A stretch of 64,000 bases of DNA from Amycolatopsis iheyensis (lineage in GTDB: Bacteria > Actinomycetota > Actinomycetes > Mycobacteriales > Pseudonocardiaceae). Location: the NCBI RefSeq assembly GCF_024703995.1, contig NZ_JAMXQV010000002.1:372001-436000 (forward strand), written 5' to 3'. Each line of letters starts with the position of its first letter. Position 1 is the stretch's first letter. This document shows positions 50,652 to 58,728 of this stretch, one piece after another. Made by a program: the position numbers and the translations under genes. The notes under the pieces are model-generated. The model ran no database searches and was not told where the DNA came from. It was given only the letters and a program-made list of their open reading frames with translations.

Positions 50652-51412
50652 CCACCCTCGCCGTCCCCGGCGCCCAGCTCACCTACGACGTCACCGGCCA
50701 CGGACCCACGCTGCTGCTGGTCCCCGGCGGCCCCGCCGACGCCGCGGTGTTCACCGCGATCCGGCCGCTGCTGGCCGAAGACCACAGCGTCGTCACCTTC
50801 GACCCGCGTGGCCTCGGCCGCAGCCCCCTCGACGGCGAACCCACCGGCGACACCATCCGCGACCACGCCGAGGACATCCACCGCCTGCTCACCGAAGTCG
50901 GGCCGGCCGACGTGTTCGCCAACAGCGGCGGCGCCGTCACGATGCTCGAGCACGTCGTCCGCCACCCCGGCGACGTCCGCACGGTCGTCCTGCACGAACC
51001 CCCGGTCACCCGCTACGCGCCCGCCGGGGTCCTCAACGGCCCCGATATCCCGGCGTTGTTCCGCGACCAGGGCCTCGCCCCGGCCTTCGCCGCGTTCATG
51101 GCCACCCTCGGCATCGACCCCGCGCCGCCGCTGGACCCGCGCGCCGAAGGCAACTTCGCCTACTTCTTCGGGCACCTGATGGCCGCCACCGGCGCCTACG
51201 AGCCGGACCTCGACGCGCTCCGCACAACGTCCGCGCGGCTGGTCGTCGCCGTCGGCGCGAAGTCCGCCGGGCAGCTCGCCCACGAAACCGGCCGCGGGCT
51301 CGCCGCCGACCTCGGCCTGCCGGCCGAAGAGTTCCCCGGCGACCACGGCGGCTTCATCGCCGAACCGGACGCCTTCGCCGCGCGGCTGCGCGAAGCACTG
51401 GAAGGACACTGA
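50648..51412 (+). CDS. Alpha/beta-hydrolase of the ECF42 operon
   Basis: 254 aa. LLLVPGGPADAAVF is the oxyanion region, FANSGGAVTMLEHVV the nucleophile elbow (Ser, in a relaxed ANSGG form), and FPGDHGGFI the catalytic His. No lid-type insertion beyond the usual cap. It hydrolyses an unknown ester or related bond. ATG 50648 overlaps the sigma stop; its own stop overlaps the YCII start (TGATG). Co-expressed under the ECF42-type promoter. Confidence 0.9.
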   Translation: MTTLAVPGAQLTYDVTGHGPTLLLVPGGPADAAVFTAIRPLLAEDHSVVTFDPRGLGRSPLDGEPTGDTIRDHAEDIHRLLTEVGPADVFANSGGAVTMLEHVVRHPGDVRTVVLHEPPVTRYAPAGVLNGPDIPALFRDQGLAPAFAAFMATLGIDPAPPLDPRAEGNFAYFFGHLMAATGAYEPDLDALRTTSARLVVAVGAKSAGQLAHETGRGLAADLGLPAEEFPGDHGGFIAEPDAFAARLREALEGH

Positions 51413-51744
51413 TGCGCTACCTGCTGATGATCGCCGGCGACGAAAACGCCGAAGAACACCAGTACGACGGGTGCGACGGCTGGGGCGAAGACCTGGCCCG
51501 CCGCGGCAAGATCCTCGGCGGTGGCGGCCTGCGCCCGCCCTCGGAAGCCACCACCATCCGCGTCCGCGACGGCGAGGTCCTGCTCACCGACGGCCCCTTC
51601 GCCGAAGCCAAGGAGCAGATCGGCGGCTACGTCGTCCTCGACTGCGAAGACCTCGACGAAGCCCTCGAGATCGCGGCCAAGCACCCCGCCGCGACCTACG
51701 GCAGTATCGAGGTCCGCCCGATCTTCGTCCCGGAGGAACCCTGA
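51412..51744 (+). CDS. YCII (DGPF) domain protein
   Basis: 110 aa ferredoxin-like fold. MRYLLMIAGDENAEEHQYDG, then LLTDGPFAEAKEQIGGYVVL (DGPF motif) and YGSIEVRPIFVPEE. These proteins are the standard companions of ECF42 sigma factors, although their biochemical role is not established. It is translationally coupled at both ends by TGATG overlaps. Two more family members lie at 59922 and 62203. Confidence 0.92.
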   Translation: MRYLLMIAGDENAEEHQYDGCDGWGEDLARRGKILGGGGLRPPSEATTIRVRDGEVLLTDGPFAEAKEQIGGYVVLDCEDLDEALEIAAKHPAATYGSIEVRPIFVPEEP

Positions 51745-52229
51745 TGCCGTCCATCGTGGACCGCCCGGCCCAGCCCTACGTCGCCGAACGCGCCACCCTC
51801 GGGATCGAGGAGTTCCCGCGCATCGCCGACCGGCTGCCACCGCTCATCGGCGCCCTCGCCGGGCACGGGATCGTCCCGGCCGGCGCGCCGTTCTTCCGCT
51901 ACCGCGTCCTGCACCCCGGCATGCGGTTCACCGTCGAAGCCGGCGTCCCGATCGACGCCGGCTTCAGCCCGGAAGAGCCGGCCTTCCTCGGCGAGGTCCC
52001 CGGCGGGAAGTACGTCCTCGAAACCTACGTCGGCGCTCCCGACGGCCTGGCCGCCGCCACCGCGGCCGTCCTCACCTGGGGTGCCGGCGAAGGCCTCGCG
52101 TGGGACGTCACCGAAGGCCCCGACGGCGAGCAGTGGGGTGGCCGGCTGGAAGTCCTGCGCACCAACCCGCTCGAAGTGCCCGACCCCACCCAGTGGGTCA
52201 CCGACCTGCTCTTCCGCCTCGCCGACTGA
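51744..52229 (+). CDS. GyrI-like / AraC effector-binding domain protein
   Basis: 161 aa. QPYVAERATLGIEEFPRIAD, then GIVPAGAPFFRYRV and YVLETYVGAPDGLAAATAAV give the duplicated SHS2 fold of GyrI-like ligand-binding domains. Such stand-alone domains bind or hydrolyse small hydrophobic compounds. It is the last gene of the ECF42 operon and starts with a TGATG overlap. It stops directly next to the convergent DUF1772 gene. Confidence 0.88.
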   Translation: MPSIVDRPAQPYVAERATLGIEEFPRIADRLPPLIGALAGHGIVPAGAPFFRYRVLHPGMRFTVEAGVPIDAGFSPEEPAFLGEVPGGKYVLETYVGAPDGLAAATAAVLTWGAGEGLAWDVTEGPDGEQWGGRLEVLRTNPLEVPDPTQWVTDLLFRLAD

Positions 52230-52679
52230 TCAGCGGCGGGCGAGCACGGCCGCGACCAGGCAGCCGAACCCGGCCGTGCTCACCACCGCCCGCAGCACGT
52301 TCCAGCGCACCCAGACCGCCTCGAACGCCGCCCGGACCGCCGCGTAGTCGTCACCGCCGCTCTCGAGCGCGTTGTTCAGCGGGATGTTCACCGCACCGGT
52401 GATCACGATCATCGCCACCAGACACGCGAACCCGGCGATCACCCACGGCCGCGGCCCCGGGTTGAGGAAGATCGCCACCCCCGCCAGCACCGGCGCACCC
52501 AGGAACGTCAGCATGAAGACCGGGTTGACGATCGCGACGTTGATCCCGCGCATGCCCTCCACGAACGTCTTGTCGTCACCGCGCGCCAGCCCCGGCATCA
52601 CCGAGCACGCGTAGGCGTAGAACAGCCCCGCGATCAACCCCGCCGCGACCAGCGCGGCCACCAGCACCACCGTCGACAT
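52230..52679 (-). CDS. DUF1772 (anthrone oxygenase-like) membrane protein
   Basis: 149 aa with four membrane helices (about 4-24, 50-70, 80-100, 125-147). AGLFYAYACSVMPGLARGDD and VNIPLNNALESGGDDYAAVR are the family motifs. Some members act as anthrone oxygenases in polyketide pathways; most are uncharacterised. ATG 52679 follows GAAGGAGAGG. It is 17 nt behind the NmrA-like gene on the same strand. Confidence 0.87.
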   Translation of the reverse strand: MSTVVLVAALVAAGLIAGLFYAYACSVMPGLARGDDKTFVEGMRGINVAIVNPVFMLTFLGAPVLAGVAIFLNPGPRPWVIAGFACLVAMIVITGAVNIPLNNALESGGDDYAAVRAAFEAVWVRWNVLRAVVSTAGFGCLVAAVLARR

Positions 52680-52696
52680 CGGCCTCTCCTTCCCCG

Positions 52697-53518
52697 TCAC
52701 CGCGCCCAGACCCCGGTCGCGGCCGCGTCCCGGGCGAAGTCGGCGAAATCCGTCGCCGGCCGGCCCAGCACCCGCTCCACGTCGTGCGTCACCGACTCGT
52801 TGCGCCCGTCGAGCACCCGGCCGAACAACTCCGTCAGCGCCTCCGCCTCGTCCTCGGGCACCCCGTACTCGACCGCCGCGGCCGCGTACTCCGCCACGGA
52901 AACCGGAACATAGCGGACATCGCGCCCGGACGCGGCCGAAATGTCGGCCGCGGCGTCGGCGAAGCTCAGCAGCCGCGGCCCGGTCAGCTCGTAGAGCCGG
53001 CCGGTGTGGCCGGGCTCGGTCAGCACCCGCACCGCGACGTCGGCGATGTCCCGGACGTCGAGGAACGGCTCGGTCACCGTGCCCGCCGGCAGCGCGACCT
53101 CGCCGCCGCGCACCGCGTCCAGCAGGAAGTGCTCGCTGAAGTTCTGCGCGAACCAGGCACACCGCAGCACCGTCCAGCCGGTGCCCGCCGCGGCCACGAT
53201 CCGTTCGCACGCCTCGGCTTCCGGTTCGCCGCGCCCGGACAGCAGCACCAGGTGGCGGATCCCGTGCGCCACCGCGAGTTCGGCGAACGCGCGGATGTCG
53301 TCGGCCGCCCCGGGCACCACCAGGTCGGGGTAGTAGGTCAGGTAAACGGCGTCGACGCCCGCCAGCACCGGCGCCCACGTCGCGCGGTCGGCCCATTCGA
53401 ACGGCGGCGTCCCGCGCCGCGACGTGATCCGCACGCCCAGGCCGCGCTCCCGCAGCCGATCCGCCACGCGGCGCCCGGTCTTGCCGGTGCCGCCCACCAC
53501 CAGGAAGTTCGTTGTCAT
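52697..53518 (-). CDS. NmrA-like NAD(P)-binding protein
   Basis: 273 aa atypical SDR. NFLVVGGTGKTGRRVADRLR is the GGTGxTG dinucleotide site; FAQNFSEHFLLDAVRGGEVA and FLDVRDIADVAVRVL follow the NmrA/QorB pattern. There is no YxxxK pair, so it is a quinone/enone reductase or redox-sensing protein rather than a classical dehydrogenase. Divergent from an AraC gene and co-oriented with the DUF1772 gene, which probably shares its transcript. Confidence 0.9.
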   Translation of the reverse strand: MTTNFLVVGGTGKTGRRVADRLRERGLGVRITSRRGTPPFEWADRATWAPVLAGVDAVYLTYYPDLVVPGAADDIRAFAELAVAHGIRHLVLLSGRGEPEAEACERIVAAAGTGWTVLRCAWFAQNFSEHFLLDAVRGGEVALPAGTVTEPFLDVRDIADVAVRVLTEPGHTGRLYELTGPRLLSFADAAADISAASGRDVRYVPVSVAEYAAAAVEYGVPEDEAEALTELFGRVLDGRNESVTHDVERVLGRPATDFADFARDAAATGVWAR

Positions 53519-53522
53519 GCCA

Positions 53523-53552
53523 GAGAGTCAACCGGCAACCGGTGAGACTCTC
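53523..53552. promoter_or_regulatory. GAGAGTC-N16-GACTCTC dyad before the NmrA-like gene
   Basis: 7-bp perfect arms at 53523-53529 and 53546-53552, with an inner ACCGG...CCGGT symmetry. It starts 5 nt from the NmrA-like start and lies in the divergent gap with AraC, making it a possible operator. Confidence 0.5.
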
Positions 53553-53600
53553 CATAGTTCAGAGGCTCGATAGCATGTTCCATCGTCTACACTTGCTCGC

Positions 53601-54527
53601 ATGGACCCGCTCGCCACGCTCCTCGACGGACCCCGCGCCCACGGCGCGTTCCTGCTGCGCTCGGTGCTCACCCCGCCCTGGTCGCTGCGCATCGAAGACC
53701 AGGCGCCGCTGACCGTCGTGTCGGTAGTGCGCGGGGAAGCGTGGATCGTGCCCGACGGCGGCGAAGCCGTGCTGCTCGGCGAAGGCGACGTCGCGATCGC
53801 CCGCGGCCCGGACCCGTACCTGGTCGCCGACCACCCAGCGACGCCACCGCAGGCACTCATCCTGCCCGGCCAGGAGTGCCGCACCCCCGACGGCGGGCAC
53901 CTGTCCGCCTACGCCGACCTCGGTGTGCGCACCTGGGGCACCGGCGGTCCGGTCGTGCTGCTCACCGGCACCTACGGCATGGACGGCGAGGTCAGCAAGA
54001 AGCTCCTGGCCGCGTTGCCGGCCCTGATCGTGCTGCGCGCCACCGACTGGCCGACCCCCCTGGTCACGCTGCTCGCGGCCGAGATCGGCAAGGACGTGCC
54101 CGGTCAGGAAGCCGTCCTCGACCGGCTGCTCGACCTGCTGCTGATCGCCGCGCTGCGCGCGTGGTTCGACCGGCCCGACACCCACGCGCCCGCCTGGTAC
54201 CGCGCCCACGACGACCCGGTCGTCGGGCAGGCGCTGCGGCTGCTGCAGCACCAGCCCGCCGAGCCGTGGACGGTCGCCAAGCTCGCCGCCAACACCGGCG
54301 TCTCCCGCGCCGCGCTGGCCCGCCGCTTCGCCACGACCGTCGGCGAGACCCCGATGGCCTACCTCGCCGGCTGGCGCCTCGCGCTCGCCGCGGACCTGCT
54401 GCGCCAGCAACCCGACGCCACCATCGGCGCGGTCGCCCACCAGGTCGGCTACGGCAGCGCGTTCGCACTCAGCACGGCGTTCAAGCGCGAGTTCGGCGTC
54501 AGTCCCCAGCGGTACCGGACGAGCTGA
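53601..54527 (+). CDS. AraC-family regulator with cupin-type sensor
   Basis: 308 aa. The N-terminal cupin (about 10-190, AraC_binding_2/cupin_6 type: TVVSVVRGEAWIVPDGGEAV) is followed by two C-terminal helix-turn-helices: AKLAANTGVSRAALARRFAT and VGYGSAFALSTAFKREFGVS. Divergent from the NmrA-like/DUF1772 pair, which it probably activates. Its 3' end overlaps the convergent aldo/keto reductase by 29 nt. Confidence 0.92.
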   Translation: MDPLATLLDGPRAHGAFLLRSVLTPPWSLRIEDQAPLTVVSVVRGEAWIVPDGGEAVLLGEGDVAIARGPDPYLVADHPATPPQALILPGQECRTPDGGHLSAYADLGVRTWGTGGPVVLLTGTYGMDGEVSKKLLAALPALIVLRATDWPTPLVTLLAAEIGKDVPGQEAVLDRLLDLLLIAALRAWFDRPDTHAPAWYRAHDDPVVGQALRLLQHQPAEPWTVAKLAANTGVSRAALARRFATTVGETPMAYLAGWRLALAADLLRQQPDATIGAVAHQVGYGSAFALSTAFKREFGVSPQRYRTS

Positions 54528-55383
54528 TCGCGTCCAGCCGCGCGATCGCCTCGGCCGGCAGCGCCAGCTCCGCCGCGGCCAGGTTGTCCCGCAGGTGTGC
54601 CCGCGACGACGTGCCGGGGATCAACGCCAGCACCGGCGACCGCTGCAGCAGCCACGCCAGCGCCACCTGCTGCGGTGACGCGCCGAGCCGCGCGGCCACC
54701 GCGTCCAGCGCGCCGGCCTGCACCGGGGTGAAACCGCCGAGCGGGAAGAACGGCACGAACGCGATGTGCTCCCGTGTGCACCGCTCCAGCAGCGCGTCGT
54801 CCTGCCGGTGGGCCAGGTTGTAGAGGTTCTGCACGGTGACCACCGGCGCGATCGCCTGTGCCTCGGTCAGCTGCGCTGCCGACACGCCGCTCACGCCCAG
54901 GTGCCGGATCAGGCCCTCCTGGCACAGATCCGCCAGCACACCGAACATCTCCGCGATCGAGTCGCCGGTCGGCGTCTCGTGCCCGGGGGCACGCAGGTTC
55001 ACCACGTCCAGCACGTCCACGCCGAGGTGTTTCAGGTTGTCGTGGACCTGGTCGATCAGCTGCTGCCGCCCGAGCGCCGGGAGCCACGCGCCGTCGGCGC
55101 CCCGGACCGCGCCGACCTTCGTCACCAGGTGCAACGATTCCGGATACGGGGAAAGCGCTTCGCGGATCAGCTCGTTCACCACGGCCGGGCCGTAGAAGTC
55201 GCTGGTGTCGATGTGGGTCACGCCGCGCTCGACCACCTCGCGCAGCACAGCGATGGCTTCGCCGCGGTCGCGCGGCGGGCCGAACACGTTGGGGCCGGCC
55301 AGCTGCATGGCGCCGTAGCCCAGGCGGGTGATCGTCAGGTCGTCGGCGAGGGTCAGGGTGCCCCCGGAAATGGCTGTCGTCAT
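54499..55383 (-). CDS. YdbC/PdxI-like aldo/keto reductase
   Basis: 294 aa. The catalytic D59, Y64 (HIDTSDFYG) and K89 (VTKVG) are present, but the usual catalytic His is replaced by R131 (DVVNLRAPG). That change, plus AYVPFFPLGGFTP-like and LIPGTSSRAHLRDN segments, matches E. coli YdbC (PdxI), a pyridoxal reductase. ATG 55383 lies 103 nt from a divergent XRE regulator. A role in B6 salvage is plausible but unproven. Confidence 0.9.
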   Translation of the reverse strand: MTTAISGGTLTLADDLTITRLGYGAMQLAGPNVFGPPRDRGEAIAVLREVVERGVTHIDTSDFYGPAVVNELIREALSPYPESLHLVTKVGAVRGADGAWLPALGRQQLIDQVHDNLKHLGVDVLDVVNLRAPGHETPTGDSIAEMFGVLADLCQEGLIRHLGVSGVSAAQLTEAQAIAPVVTVQNLYNLAHRQDDALLERCTREHIAFVPFFPLGGFTPVQAGALDAVAARLGASPQQVALAWLLQRSPVLALIPGTSSRAHLRDNLAAAELALPAEAIARLDAISSSGTAGD

Positions 55384-55485
55384 GACTCCAGCCTCGGCGC
55401 GGGCGCGGCGCGACGGGTACGTCCCGCTCATCCTGGGACTCGCAGGACCACCTCACGCACGCGAGCGCGTCGCTAGCCTGAAGCG

Positions 55486-56289
55486 GTGGAGAACGCACTG
55501 GGCGAATACCTGCGCGCCCGCCGCGACCAGGTGCGTCCCGAAGACGTCGGACTGGTCGCCGGCGACCGCCGCCGCGTCCCCGGCCTGCGCCGGGAAGAGC
55601 TCGCCCTGCTCGCCGGCATCAGCTCCGACTACTACCTGCGCCTCGAACAGGGCCGCGACCAGCACCCCTCCACACAGGTCCTCGACGCCCTCGCCGAAGC
55701 CCTCGGGCTCGACCCCGACGCCACCGCGCACCTGCACCAGCTCGCCCACCCCCGGCCCCGCAAGCCGCGGCCCCGCACCGAACGCGTGCCGGCCGGCATC
55801 GGCCAGTTGCTGTCCCAGCTGCCGATGCCCGCCTTCGTCACCGGCCGCCACCTCGACGTCCTCGCCGCGAACCCCCTGGCCATGGCGCTCTCACCGACGT
55901 TCGCGCCGGGCCGCAACGTCGTCCGCGGGCTGTTCCTCGACCCGGCCGACCGCGCACTGCACGTCGACTGGGACCGCGCCACCGCCAGCCTCGTCGGCGG
56001 CCTGCGCGAAAAGGCCGACCCCACCGACCCGCGGCTGACCTCGCTGGTCGGCGAGCTCTCGATCGGCAGCGACCGGTTCCGCACGCTCTGGGCCCGCGCC
56101 GACGTCGGTCACCGCCGAGACGGGACCAGCCACCTGAACCACCCCCAGGTCGGCGAGCTGCACCTGCGGCGCGAGAAGCTCGACCTCGCCCAGACCGAGG
56201 GGCAGCAGCTGGTCGTCCTGCACGCCGAACCCGGCTCGGACTCCGCCCGCGCGCTCGCGCTGCTCGGCTCGTGGGCCGTGACGGTCTAG
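55486..56289 (+). CDS. XRE regulator with MmyB-like ligand-binding domain
   Basis: 267 aa from GTG 55486. LREYLRARRDQVRPEDVGL-type opening, RRVPGLRREELALLAGISSD then YYLRLEQGRDQHPS is the helix-turn-helix, and the C-terminal domain (about 100-260) carries HPQVGELHLRREKLDLAQT. This family is abundant in actinomycetes and is usually divergent from a reductase it controls, as with the YdbC-like gene here. The ligand may be a fatty acid by family analogy. It overlaps the SnoaL-like gene end by 4 nt. Confidence 0.92.
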   Translation: MENALGEYLRARRDQVRPEDVGLVAGDRRRVPGLRREELALLAGISSDYYLRLEQGRDQHPSTQVLDALAEALGLDPDATAHLHQLAHPRPRKPRPRTERVPAGIGQLLSQLPMPAFVTGRHLDVLAANPLAMALSPTFAPGRNVVRGLFLDPADRALHVDWDRATASLVGGLREKADPTDPRLTSLVGELSIGSDRFRTLWARADVGHRRDGTSHLNHPQVGELHLRREKLDLAQTEGQQLVVLHAEPGSDSARALALLGSWAVTV

Positions 56290-56672
56290 GGCTTCAACGG
56301 CACAGAACTGTGCTCGTGCACGATCTTCCAGCCGGCCGCGGTCCGGCGGAACCCGGCGGTCGAACGCACCCACATCTCGACTTCAGTGCCGTCGACCATG
56401 GTGCCGCGGACCTCGAACAGGTAGTGCGCGAAGCCGACATCGCCGTCGGCCACCACTTCGAGGTCGCGGATCCGCAGCCCGATCTCGGACCGGTAGGCGT
56501 CGAACCACGCCGCCAGGCGCGCCCGCTCGGCGTCCCGGCCGGACTCCCGCACCGGCCCGAGCGCGTCGAACAGCGCCACGTCTTCGGCGAACTGCGCCAC
56601 CAGCGCCTCGACGTCCTTCGCCGCCACGGCCGCGACCCGGGCTTCGATGACGGCGGCGATCTCGGCGGTCAT
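56286..56672 (-). CDS. SnoaL-like polyketide cyclase / NTF2-fold protein
   Basis: 128 aa. AVIEARVAAVAAKDVEALVA then QFAEDVALFDALGPV and GFRRTAAGWKIVHEHSSVPL form a cone-shaped NTF2-like fold (SnoaL_3/DUF4440 type). Function as enzyme or ligand binder unknown. The start overlaps the SRPBCC stop (ATGA). Last gene of an ArsR-SRPBCC-SnoaL operon. Confidence 0.88.
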   Translation of the reverse strand: MTAEIAAVIEARVAAVAAKDVEALVAQFAEDVALFDALGPVRESGRDAERARLAAWFDAYRSEIGLRIRDLEVVADGDVGFAHYLFEVRGTMVDGTEVEMWVRSTAGFRRTAAGWKIVHEHSSVPLKP

Positions 56673-57100
56673 CGCAGGGCCTCGCCCAGCCGGTCCAGCC
56701 ATTCGCCCGTGCCCTGCTCCCGCCACGCCGGTTCCTCGGCGCCGTCGAGGAACGTGCCCTGCTCGGTGAGGACCAGCCGGGTCGCGTCGCCTTCGCCGAC
56801 GAGCTCGACCGTGGTGACCGAGACCGTGGCGAGCGTCTTGCCGCCGCTGAGCGTCGTCGAGTAGACGATCCGCTGCTCCGGCACGATGTCGTGGTACGTG
56901 GAGACGACCGCCAGCGGCGTGCCGCCCGGGCCGGTGGCGTCGACGGTTTCGCGGCCGCCCACGCGGAAGTCCAGCTCGTGCTCGCCGGCGGGGACGAACC
57001 AGCGCCCCTTGGCCGCCGGGTCCGCCCAGACGGCGAACACCCGCGCCGGCGGGACCGGATAAGTGCGTTCGAGGGTGAAGGTGGCGTGCCTGACGGTCAT
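56669..57100 (-). CDS. SRPBCC (AHSA1-like) protein of an ArsR operon
   Basis: 143 aa. TLERTYPVPPARVFAVWADP, AAKGRWFVPAGEHELDFRVG and TEQGTFLDGAEEPAWREQGT mark an AHSA1-like START domain. ATG 57100 overlaps the ArsR stop (ATGA). The arrangement repeats the ArsR-SRPBCC theme at 29271-30495 in reverse gene order. Confidence 0.9.
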   Translation of the reverse strand: MTVRHATFTLERTYPVPPARVFAVWADPAAKGRWFVPAGEHELDFRVGGRETVDATGPGGTPLAVVSTYHDIVPEQRIVYSTTLSGGKTLATVSVTTVELVGEGDATRLVLTEQGTFLDGAEEPAWREQGTGEWLDRLGEALR

Positions 57101-57444
57101 GTCGTGCTCCCTTCCGAGGTGCCGGGCGGCTCGGCGAGGAAGTCGCCGAGCCGGTCGAGCCTGCTTTCCCACGCGGTGCGCTGACGACCCAGCCAGTGCT
57201 CACCGGCGCGCAGCAGCTCCGGTTCGAGCCGGCAGGTCCGCACCCGGCCGACCTTCTCCGAGCGCACGATCCCGGCGGCTTCGAGCACCTGCAGGTGCTG
57301 CACCACTGCCGCCAGCGACATGGTCAACGGCTCGGCCAGCTCGCTGACCGACGCCGGGCCACGCACGAGCCGCTCCACCAGCGCCCGCCGGGTGCGGTCG
57401 CCGAGGGCGCGGAACACCAGGTCCAGCCGCTCATGGTCAAGCAT
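57097..57444 (-). CDS. ArsR-family regulator
   Basis: 115 aa. RLDLVFRALGDRTRRALVER then LTMSLAAVVQHLQVLEAAGI is a winged helix without metal cysteines. First gene of the operon. Two related palindromes upstream (TACTTAAGTA, and TCAAGTA-GT-TACTTGA) are probable operators. Confidence 0.92.
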   Translation of the reverse strand: MLDHERLDLVFRALGDRTRRALVERLVRGPASVSELAEPLTMSLAAVVQHLQVLEAAGIVRSEKVGRVRTCRLEPELLRAGEHWLGRQRTAWESRLDRLGDFLAEPPGTSEGSTT

Positions 57445-57445
57445 G

Positions 57446-57491
57446 TACTTAAGTATGCGCGGACCGGCCTAATAGTCAAGTAGTTACTTGA
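57446..57491. promoter_or_regulatory. Predicted ArsR operators
   Basis: TACTTAAGTA (57446-57455) and TCAAGTAGTTACTTGA (57476-57491) are perfect palindromes sharing the TACTTRA/TYAAGTA half-site. The second overlaps the stop codon of the upstream coiled-coil gene. Confidence 0.65.
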
Positions 57492-58548
57492 GTAATGCCG
57501 TGACCTGCGCCGGAAGCTCGGGAATGTCCCGCAGCACGGCGACGACCTTGGCCAATTCGCGCTCGGCGACGTCGGCTCGCGCCGTGCAGCCACGGAGTTC
57601 GGCACCCAGGTTCGTGGCGGTCTCGTGCATGGACCGCACGGTCTGTTCGTGCCCGGCCTGCAGCTCGACCAGCCGCTGGTCGAACCCGGCACGGGCCTGA
57701 TCGAGGGCGGCTCGGTGGGCAGTGGCTGCCTCGGTCAGCTCCACACGCGCCGCGTCGAGCTTGCCGCCGGCGCTTTCGGCCCGAGCTTCGGCCGCGTCGA
57801 GCCGGCTTGCCGTCGCCTCGGCCCGCGCCTCTGCCGCCTCGGCCCGCGACGTCGCTGCCCGGCTGCGGCCCCGTTCGTCCTCCAGAGCCTCGCGGGTGGC
57901 GGCGAGTTCGGCGGTCACGGTGGCCAGCGCCGTCGCCCGCTCACCGGCGAGGGCGGCGGCGGTCTCGGCTCGCTCGGTGACGCGGGCGAGCTCGTCCCGG
58001 ATCGCGGCCAGCTGCCCTTCGACCCGCTGCCGCTCCTGATGCGCCTCCCGCTGGGCACCCCGGGCGGCGTCCCGTTCCCGGACGGCCGCGGTCATGGCCT
58101 TCTCCGCGGCGGCCGCGCTCCGGCCGGCTTCGTCGGCCAGCTCCGCGGCTTGTGTGGCCTCGGCTTCGGCGAGTCCTCGGTGCCGGCGGTGTTCGTCGGC
58201 TTCGGCCAGGGCCGCGTCACGTTCGGCGAGCGCGGCGGCGGTCGTGGCTTCGAGCTGGTGGCGCAGCGTCGTGAGCGTCTCGACGAGCCCCCGGGCGGGT
58301 TCGAGCACCCGGTCGACCTGGCCGGCCAGCGCGGTGACGGCGGTGTCGTCGAGCTCGGTGTCGCTCTCCCGCAGCGACTCGGCGTCGGAGAGGACGGCCT
58401 CGGCGTCACGGCAGCTCAGGTTCCGCCGCCCCCAGGTCTTGCCGTCCTGGCAGAACCGAGCCCGGCTTCCCCGCCCTACCGCGGGTGGCAGCGGGGCTCC
58501 ACAGCGGCGGTACTCGCAAATCCGGGCTTGACCAGCGTCTTCCGTCAT
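57484..58548 (-). CDS. Zinc-finger plus long coiled-coil protein
   Basis: 354 aa. The N-terminal 45 residues hold a cysteine-rich finger (CEYRRCGAPLPP, RARFCQDGKTW, LSCRDAE). Residues about 85-330 are an almost uninterrupted Ala/Glu/Arg-rich coiled coil (ATAAALAERDAALAEADEHR and many similar heptads). No enzyme motif. The layout recalls plasmid KfrA-like or SMC-like DNA-organising proteins, but homology is not claimed. ATG 58548 is preceded by a 180-nt AT-rich region with two dyads. It may act in DNA maintenance or recombination. Confidence 0.82.
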   Translation of the reverse strand: MTEDAGQARICEYRRCGAPLPPAVGRGSRARFCQDGKTWGRRNLSCRDAEAVLSDAESLRESDTELDDTAVTALAGQVDRVLEPARGLVETLTTLRHQLEATTAAALAERDAALAEADEHRRHRGLAEAEATQAAELADEAGRSAAAAEKAMTAAVRERDAARGAQREAHQERQRVEGQLAAIRDELARVTERAETAAALAGERATALATVTAELAATREALEDERGRSRAATSRAEAAEARAEATASRLDAAEARAESAGGKLDAARVELTEAATAHRAALDQARAGFDQRLVELQAGHEQTVRSMHETATNLGAELRGCTARADVAERELAKVVAVLRDIPELPAQVTALLK

Positions 58549-58566
58549 GATCGAGACTCTATCAAA

Positions 58567-58656
58567 GCTTCTGATTAGAACTAGAAGCTACTGTCTTAAA
58601 TCTAAAGATACGTAGACTAAGACTTGAGTTCGGATAAGGTTACATATCCAAACTCA
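58567..58656. promoter_or_regulatory. AT-rich control region with two dyads
   Basis: Between 58549 and 58728 base composition drops sharply from the GC-rich surroundings. GCTTCT (58567-58572) and AGAAGC (58583-58588) flank a 10-nt centre. TGAGTTCGGATA (58625-58636) and TATCCAAACTCA (58645-58656) pair with one mismatch around 8 nt. These are likely promoter/operator elements of the coiled-coil gene or a transferred segment. Confidence 0.6.
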
Positions 58657-58728
58657 GATGACGACAGGAGAACCTTGGGCGCGCAGGGGGTGAATTGAGG
58701 CCCAGAAAAACTAGGACCCCCTCCCGCG

